Shown here: piece by piece, positions 61,385 to 64,000 of the stretch | Numbering within the stretch: position 1 is the stretch's first letter | Layout: every line of letters starts with the position of its first letter | Assembly: GCF_949987535.1 (NCBI RefSeq) | Contig: NC_080064.1 | Location: forward strand, 130,662,708 to 130,726,707 | From: Balaenoptera acutorostrata | Taxonomy: Eukaryota > Chordata > Mammalia > Artiodactyla > Balaenopteridae | Direction: 5' to 3' | DNA: 64,000 nt | The notes under the pieces: generated by a model | Told to the model about the DNA's origin: nothing | The model's database searches: none | Seen by the model: the letters and a program-made list of their open reading frames with translations, nothing else | Program-made: the position numbers and the translations under genes

Positions 61385-62720
61385 ACTCAATCTCCTTTTA
61401 TACTGGAATGAGTTTAACTGAATATACAATTATAGGTCACCAGTTATTTTCTATCAACTCACTGAAGATATTCTTCTACTGGCTATTTGCTTCCATCATT
61501 GTCAGCCCAATTATAGTTATCTTTGTAAATGTTCTTTCTCTCTGGCTGTTTTTTTTTCTTCTTTTTCTTTGATATGCTGCAGTTTCATGCTGGTACATCC
61601 ATATGTGTGTGTGTGTTTCCTGTCTTCAGATTTGGTGTTCTTCCTCATTGCTGTGATCTGAATGTTTGTGTCCCTGCTCAACTCATATGTTGAAACCTAA
61701 CCCTCAAGGTGGGTTGATATTAGGAAATGGAGTTGTTGGAAGGTGCTTAGGTCATGAGGGTGGAGCCCTCATGAATGGGATTAGTGTTCTTATAAAAGAG
61801 GCTCCAAAGAGATCCCTTATCCTCTTTCATCATGTGAAGACACAGAAGGTGTCATCTATGAAACAGAAAGTGGGTCCTTACTAGCCACCACACCAAATTT
61901 GCCAACACCATAATCCTGGACTTCCTGTGAGAAAAAAATGCTTGTTGATTATAACCCATACAGTCTGTGGTATTGTTTTAGTGGTTTAAACAGACTAAGA
62001 CACTCATTTTGAAGATATATTCATCTTTTGTTATTTTAGAAAATTCTCTCTTTAAGTGTTGCCTCATCCCTTTATTCTCTTCTTCTAGAACTTTCCACCT
62101 ATATTTGATGTCCCGTAATTGCTTATATTCCTACATCTTTATAACTCTTATGCATTCTGGCTACTTTTTCAAAACTCTAACTTTATTATCTTACTCAACT
62201 GTGTCTAATTTAACTCACCCATTGAACTTGAAATATCAATATAGTTCTAGTTTCCCATTTGTCTTTTCTTGACCATGTTTAACATTCCCTCTTTCTTTAA
62301 ATATTTTAAACACATTTAAACATATTCTCTGTATGAAAATTCCAGTATCTGCTGCGGGAAGGTGCCTCATTTTGTTTGTTGTCTCTGCTTTCTCTCTCAT
62401 TGTGGTTTCTTTCCTCATGTGCTTTGTAATCTTTCCATGTGAGCTCATGTTCAGTTGATCTCAATCTGTGAGAATCCTGTGAAACCTGGGTTGAAGGTAT
62501 ATTTCTCTAGAGGAGATTTGTGTTTGTTTCTGCCAGGTGCTCCAGGGTTTCCAATACTATACAGATTGTATAAATTTGAACTCCACGTTCAAAGATGTTC
62601 AAACATGTTTGAATTTTCATGGGAGATTTCTCTTTACAAAAGGCTCAGACCATATAGGCCATTTTGTTTTCCTATGAGATTTTTCCCACTTAAGAATATC
62701 CATCTCCTTCACAAAACAAA
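61385..62720 (-). mobile_element. L1M/HAL1 fragment (reverse strand), split by an LTR
   Basis: Resumes the same L1-type sequence in reverse orientation (61385-61648 and 62003-62720, with TGTGAGAATCCTGTGAAACC), interrupted by the LTR at 61649-62002. Confidence 0.6.
61649..62002 (+). repeat. MaLR-type LTR
   Basis: TGCTGTGATCTGAATGTTTG start, AGGTCATGAGGGTGGAGCCC, GGGATTAGTGTTCTTATAAA, AGTCTGTGGTATTG and GACTAAGACA end. Solo, non-coding, inserted into older L1 sequence. Confidence 0.8.
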
Positions 62721-64000
62721 AAACTAAAACAAACAAAAAAATCCCAAAACAAACAAGACAAAAACAGAAAAAAGAAGAACAAAATTGATCAAGTATGGTA
62801 TTTTTGAGTTCTAAATCTCACTAAAACCACTTTATGGATCAGACTCCACTATCTTCTGCCGCTTAATGTCAAAAGTCTAAGGGCAGTCAACTTCTCTGAA
62901 GGTATTTTGTCTTTCTTTTCAGGATTCTTATGGAAATTTTAATTCATTTTTATCAAGAACTTCTCTATGTCAAAATAGATGTCAGTAACCATTTTAAAAA
63001 ATGGTTCACATATTGCAGGGATAAAAATCCTTTTTAGCTCAGTAATATTTTCTTCTATTATCTTAGGCTATTATTCCTGTACCTTAAAAAAAAAACAACA
63101 ACAAATCTTTTCTTGGAAAACCAACCAGCCAAATATTGGTACTCTGATTTTTATCTTCTATATTATTTTTTATATATTATTTAATCTATGTTATTTTCTT
63201 CTGCCTTCTCAGAGAGCTTATCAAATTTTTCTTTATAACTGATTTTTCTCAGTGTTATTAATTCGATTCTTTAATGCCTATTTCATGCAAGTCTTTATCT
63301 CAAATAGTAGGGAGGTTCTGCTATGCTACACAGAGAACATATATTGAAGCTTAATGTTATCCCTTCAATTTAGCAGACTGTCAGGTACCTGGCTAGAATG
63401 TGTATGTGGGATTTTAGATATCTGAGGAGACACCAGTATTTTCCAAATTCTCATTAAACTAGCAACAAAGAGACAAAAAGACAAACTCACCTCACTGAAA
63501 ACGTTGATGTATCCTCAATGATAGAATTTGGGAAGATTTGCCAATAACCAGGACAAATTGGCTGGATTTGGAAAAAACCCTCCAGGTACCACTTGGCAAA
63601 AAGCAGGAAGATCAATTTATATTTCTCTCTTTTTCTCTGTTTCATGACTTAAAATATGCAAGGTCTTTAAAATCCTGAAGACCAGGCAGCTAATAAAAAA
63701 TCTTGTAACAAGAAACAAAGACTCTGAAAAATAGGCCTTCAATTGGGTTGAAGAAAAAGCATATTCTTTTCTCTGAGACCTTCTGACAATTTGGCTTAGT
63801 CTTTGAGTCCTAAAGATTCTTGGCATATTTCTGGCGGCATGGAGTAAGCCCTGCAACATAACACCAAGTGAGAGCCTAGTGACTGTAAGCTCTGATTGTA
63901 GCTACAACTAGTAATAGTAGCAAGTTATTTTGTGTGATGTACCTCATCTACCATTTCTGAGGTCCCTGTAAAATCATGACAGGATATATGGCTTCAGTTC
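62721..64000. other. Intergenic, AT-rich, nothing assigned
   Basis: A-rich stretch at 62.71-62.79 kb may be an old repeat tail. No exon of the next expected gene (KIFAP3) is seen. Confidence 0.4.

Noticed and set aside
48850..64000. Possible exons of KIFAP3, the next gene in human
   Set aside because: No open segment with matching protein content or splice borders was found; the gene should lie beyond the window.
1..64000. CRISPR arrays, operons, riboswitches or other prokaryotic systems
   Set aside because: The window is mammalian nuclear DNA throughout; repeated units are interspersed elements and simple repeats.
1..64000. Intact tRNA, snRNA or snoRNA genes
   Set aside because: tRNA-like box sequences occur only as the heads of CHR SINEs and MIRs; no complete cloverleaf or U-RNA signature was recognised by eye.

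Overview
This is a eukaryotic nuclear window from a mammal, very probably a cetacean. The pointers are long introns with GT/AG borders, old mammalian repeats (MIR, L2, MER5, Tigger, MaLR LTRs, HAL1), and young tRNA-derived SINEs of the CHR type found in cetaceans, hippos and ruminants. The sharpest of these SINE copies have the form I know from whale and dolphin genomes. Assignment to Cetacea is from memory of these families, not from a search.

Layout. Bases 1-8.4 kb hold the last seven coding exons (275 codons) of FIRRM (C1orf112) on the + strand. From 8.4 to about 48.5 kb lies the whole SCYL3 gene on the - strand: one 5'UTR exon in a CpG island (about 47.65-48.84 kb) and 13 coding exons. 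I reconstructed these splice site by splice site; they sum to 2,229 nt, i.e. 742 residues plus stop, the length I recall for human SCYL3. The two genes converge tail to tail at about 8.36-8.41 kb, the same order as on human chromosome 1q24. From 48.85 kb to the end I see no gene, only repeats and unassigned sequence; the next human gene, KIFAP3, would lie beyond the window.

Function. FIRRM partners the AAA+ ATPase FIGNL1 and limits RAD51/DMC1 filaments in recombination and crosslink repair. SCYL3 (PACE-1) is an N-myristoylated pseudokinase with HEAT repeats that binds ezrin and acts around the Golgi and cell edge. They are neighbours with no obvious shared pathway.

Repeats. SCYL3 introns carry a 4.4-kb L1 remnant (ORF2 part plus 3' end) with a CHR SINE nested in it, a 5S rRNA pseudogene at its edge, a HAL1 element, two cetartiodactyl L1 3' ends in opposite orientation, and further SINEs with visible target-site duplications. 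The intergenic part has nested L1M/MaLR/MER5/Tigger/MIR layers. I found no previously undescribed system; the points worth checking concern splicing, the shared 3' end, the promoter and repeat nesting.
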